From Epiperipatus broadwayi (Eukaryota; Onychophora; Udeonychophora; Euonychophora; Peripatidae), in NCBI GenBank assembly GCA_028023455.1, contig JAQFVV010000112.1:3258001-3322000 (forward strand): a stretch of DNA of 64,000 nt, given 5' to 3'. The notes below the pieces were generated by a model. It worked only from the letters and a program-made list of their open reading frames with translations, was not told the DNA's origin and did no database searches. Made by a program: the position numbers and the translations under genes. The stretch's first letter is position 1, and the number at the start of each line of letters is the position of its first letter. Of the stretch, positions 60,691-64,000 are shown piece after piece.

Positions 60691-61370
60691 AAAGCCTGCC
60701 ACTTTTATGAATTTATGTAAATATATACATTTCATTTTAAAAAATTGTCATCTTTTTAAATAATCTTTAATTTTTATTTTAATAGGTTTCAAGAGCAACA
60801 ATATTGAGAGAAGAAACTGCCATAAACTTTTCCAGATTTCATTTTTTCATGTAGTAACATTAGGTAATTGGTGTTAATCATTGGTTTGCATTCAAGTATT
60901 AAAAAAATAAAACTAGGTAAGGTTTTACATTGTATATATATATGTGTGTGTGTGTGAATGCCATTTGCAGAACATTCTTTATTTACTTAGAAATCAGCTG
61001 ATTAGTGTAATCACCATAATGATTCTCTGCATGTTATTTTTTTCTAATACTCATTATCATGATTCACCATATGTTCAAAGAACATTGACTACTTTACCAA
61101 TGAACAACCATTTACAAAGATGTTAAACTGATGAGTTTTTACTGAAGATTTCCCTTCACCTTCTGCTTAATAATAATAAATTTAGTGTTGAAAGTAGAGA
61201 ATTAATTTTATTGGATTATCAGTATTTTAACTTAGTCTTGTCCCAGGCATTGTTTACAACACCAATATCTTTGGGCATTGGATCTTAAATAACTAAAATA
61301 CTAGCAATCTTTTTTGAAGATTATTAAAATGTACAGTTTCAAAACTAATGTGTAATTTATTTGTAATAGT
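60691..61370. other. No gene recognised; TATG/TG microsatellite
   Basis: AT-rich sequence with a (TA)n-(TG)n tract at 60934-60955. No other content recognised. Confidence 0.4.
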
Positions 61371-62111
61371 CATAAGGGAATCACCTCAACACGTGCATTG
61401 CATGAATTTATAAAGCTGAGAAATACTCTCACTTTCTAAACACAAGATAGAATATTTGAAAAGATAATAAATGAATCTACCATATCTTCTTTACCTAAAT
61501 TTATATATATAGGCCAATTTAAAGCATTTAAAAATGAGAGCATGAAGGGAAGGTTTTAATCAATCACTTTTAATTTCATTCACTATATATTACTAAATGA
61601 TGATTGCAAAATTTTTATAATTTATTCCATGTTAATATTAGATGTAATATTAAATATATATTCTTTATAATAACTTCTCATATACACTTTAGTGCAAACA
61701 TTTGTTTTAAATAAAACTTCTTTATTTTCCTGACAGTTTCAACTGTCCAGCAGTCTTCATCAGAGCATTCTCAATTTCCTCTATCTTTTAAACTGTCAGG
61801 AAAATAGTTTTATTAAAATTTTTTTTTGCATTAAATCGTTTATGAAAGGGAGTTATTATGAGCAATATATATGAAGAAATGCAAAGAAAGTATATATATG
61901 TAACTAATTATTTATTTATCTAGCATCATGTTATAATAATTATAAGGAAATCATGATGTGCTGCATGAATTTATAAATCTGAGAAATACTCTCATTTTCT
62001 AAACACAAGATAAAATCTTTGAAAAGATAAGAATGAATCCACCTTATCTTTTTTACCCAAATTTAAATATATAGGTCAATCTAAAACATTTAGAAATGAG
62101 AGCATGAAGAT
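61371..62111. repeat. 175-bp direct duplication (61371-61551 and 61940-62111) around a foldback
   Basis: Both copies contain TGCATGAATTTATAAA, CTGAGAAATACTCTCA, TTTCTAAACACAAGATA and TTTGAAAAGATAA. They also share a TATATATAGG(C/T)CAAT segment and AATGAGAGCATGAAG. Identity is clearly above background, with small indels. A foldback sits between them. The second copy ends within 8 bp of the hAT terminal repeat at 62119. Confidence 0.8.
61693..61830. mobile_element. Foldback with hammerhead-like core on the minus strand
   Basis: Arms 61693-61739 and 61790-61830 share TGCAAA, ATAAAACT and ATTTTCCTGACAGTTT in inverted orientation. On the minus strand, CTGATGA (61763-61757), the stem GACTG/CAGTT and GAAAC (61740-61736), followed by TGTC, repeat the core layout of the hammerhead-like motifs. 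Stem I pairing is poor here. Confidence 0.6.
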
Positions 62112-62118
62112 CTTAATC

Positions 62119-64000
62119 CAAGAGTTCCCAAACTTTTTCGGCCACAGACCCCTTTACCAAAAACCTTTAAAGCTGTCAACTCCTTAGTCATTACTTTATT
62201 TACTCAAATTAATAAATTTGTACATTACTCGATATTAAATATTTCACTAGATATATGGAATATGGCATTTGTGCAACATTTAATATCGAAACATGCACGT
62301 TACGAGCAGGGTTTTTTTTTAATTTTTGACATTTAGGAAATAAACATGTAAATTCAAAATAAGTACAAATATTGAAATCACTTTATTAAACATAAAAATT
62401 AAGTGAAAAAATCAACATATTCTTATTAGAATTAAACATCAACAAAATTACAACAAAAATTTTTAATCTGAATTATAAAAATAAGAACACCAAATAAATT
62501 AGCTGGGAAAACTGAATTTAATGAGACAGGTGCACCTAGTGATGTGTCAACAATTTATCTGTCCATTTTAAATTAGTGAGTTGAATTTTCACTATGCAAT
62601 CGATGTCTGTTCTGAAGCAGATTTAAAACTGCACTGAAGCCTTTCTCTACCTGATACGATGGATGGAAATGCCAGCATATTTGTACAACAGTCCATAGAG
62701 CCCAGTACAGAAGTGGAATATCTTAGTGCAACGAAAACTTTTGATAATCCTGTTTGAATTTTACCTTGAAATCCTCATTCACGCTGATGGCTACTAAACT
62801 AGCTCATTCATCTTGCAAAATTATATTTGCTTCTGCACTAGTAGTGTATGGGTTTATTATCCAGTCTGGTATTTCCAAAAATAGAATATCTTTGACTAGT
62901 TTTGAAATCTAGTTGAAATACCTCCAAGTGATTGATGTACAGCAAGATGCTTTCTTCTTGGATTGTGCCTATCTAAATAAATTGGGGAACTGGAAAGCTT
63001 CAGATCTTGCAATATTTTTCTTAAAAAAAAAACATTAATCTAGCAACAGCTGATGAGATTCAAATTGTTTCCTTGCAGTTGTAAATAAGCAATGTCAGTT
63101 TTACTCTTAAGTAAATTTTCTCTCAAACTGGAATCCTTGTCTTCTACAACTCTAAAACAGATTGAAAAATTGCAAAAAAATCTCAGCAAACATAAACTTA
63201 GATATGAAGAACCAATCGATAGAAATTTTCATTGCTTTCCTCACATGATTGAGCAAACAGTCTAATGTTCAAAGCATTACTTCAAATTTTGTTCACAATT
63301 GTTATAACAAACTGAAGCAATTGATGTAATTTTTTACTAAAGTTCTTAGCTGCTATATATGTTGCCTATGGATTATGCACTGAACTGCAAGAACTTAAGG
63401 TATGTGTTGTTTCAGATAACTTATGAAATTGCAATAATGACCAACCATATCTGGTGCTCCATTTGTTGCAACAGATGCTATATTTGTCAATGGAATTGCC
63501 TTTTCCCTGAAAAATAACTCCATTAAATTAAAAATTGATTTACCTCTGGTGTCAGTTTCTAATATTCTAGAAAAAGGCAGTACTTCATGCACTTCCTGAC
63601 CTTGAATAAAATGAATGTATGCCAGCAACAAAGCTTCATTATCGGGTAATGTTGATCCTTCCAATTGGAGGGAATTTTTTTTTTTGCAAATGATTACACA
63701 AAGTTTTCCACTTCGTGACTCATTTCATTGATATATCTTTGAACTAATCCTTTTTATAATATCTTGTGCGAGTTTGTGGGATACAGTGTTTAATGCCTTC
63801 ATGATGGCCAGTAGAATTAGTTTCTTCCCTATGGGGTGTGACTTGCCAGACTTTACGATGAATAGGTATATGTTGTACAATGCCCTTAATCCATCATCAT
63901 TTTTGCTTCGATGATGAAATAAACATATAGTTCTCTTCAGAATTTCATCTTTAAGTTGTTGAAAGTATAATGAATCTTTTTCTTTTTTGTGAGAGTGAAT
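62119..64000 (-). mobile_element. hAT-type transposon relic, continuing past the window
   Basis: The left end CAAGAGTTCCCAAACTTTTT at 62119 resembles the hAT terminal repeat (CAGNGGTTCCCAAACTTTTT type). The minus strand encodes, from 64000 leftwards, broken transposase pieces: VQRYINEMSHEVE (about 63755-63705), the open segment at 63664-63395, VLAVQCIIHRQHI (63390-63350), and DWFFISKFMFAEIFLQFFNLF (about 63222-63160). The CIIHRQ motif and ATNGAPDMVG are standard in ZBED5/SCAND3-like hAT transposases. Many stops and frameshifts are present. It lies head-to-tail with nothing functional in the window; the start and any BED finger lie beyond 64000. Confidence 0.75.
63395..63664 (-). pseudogene. 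hAT transposase fragment, catalytic-core part
   Basis: Open for 89 codons, the longest intact piece of the relic. It reads EGSTLPDNEALLLAYIHFIQ (position of LDESTD....LLAYVRF in relatives, where the first catalytic Asp is replaced by the EGS sequence), then EVHEVLPFSRILETDTRGKS, IFNLMELFFREKAIPL and ASVATNGAPDMVGHY (second conserved block; the usual TDGAPAM has TNGAPDM here). It ends ISYLKQHIP before a stop. Altered catalytic residues and the broken frame indicate no activity. Confidence 0.8.

Noticed and set aside
1-64000. CRISPR arrays, operons, ribosome binding sites, prophage
   Set aside because: No regularly spaced short repeats, no clustered long ORFs, and metazoan-type retroelements throughout; prokaryotic features do not apply.

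Overview
This window looks like AT-rich, repeat-dense animal DNA, by eye roughly 27-30% GC. The basis is a set of metazoan-type transposable elements: RTE-like and other LINEs, a Penelope-like element, hAT transposons with BED-type features, tRNA-derived SINEs and TA-flanked foldback elements. There are no operons and no convincing long host genes. An invertebrate is likely. A mollusc (for example a cephalopod) would fit the mix of tRNA SINEs, RTE and BED/hAT elements, but the sequence does not prove it.

Layout. 1-5.3 kb is mostly unassigned AT-rich DNA with a small tandem duplication, a SINE and one weak candidate exon near 3.2 kb. 5.4-6.6, 10.9-11.2, 21.2-22.3 and 36.6-38.7 kb hold four decayed copies of one LINE family (called LINE-A here) sharing the same 3' end. 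8.6-9.2 kb is the 3' part of a second, RTE-like LINE. A further RTE family has its best copy at 44.1-47.4 kb (minus strand; endonuclease plus reverse transcriptase, broken by three apparent frameshifts) and truncated copies at 16.2, 17.0, 26.4 and 51.4-52.5 kb. A Penelope-like relic lies at 28.3-29.4 kb. Two hAT-type relics lie at 40.8-42.9 kb (plus) and from 62.1 kb past the window end (minus). The first carries a nested tRNA-like SINE with a 13-bp target duplication.

Small structured repeats are abundant: a 371-bp TA-flanked MITE at 34.0 kb, a 1.08-kb element with 15-bp perfect inverted ends at 20.1 kb, foldbacks at 23.8, 35.3, 53.3 and 61.7 kb, and a nested inverted-repeat composite at 7.3-8.1 kb. 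The most interesting signal is a dispersed repeat (13.3, 14.2 and 33.6 kb on the minus strand, possibly 24.2 kb on the plus strand) that folds as a type-I-like hammerhead ribozyme. It has the CUGAUGA and GAAA core boxes, a two-base-pair stem III and a stem I whose pairing is kept while its sequence changes. A related CUGAWGA-stem-(G)AAA motif occurs in several other repeats here.

No host gene network can be described. The window reads as an intergenic or intronic landscape built by successive transposon insertions and decay. Retroelement, transposase and SINE assignments rest on motifs read by eye; no database search was run.
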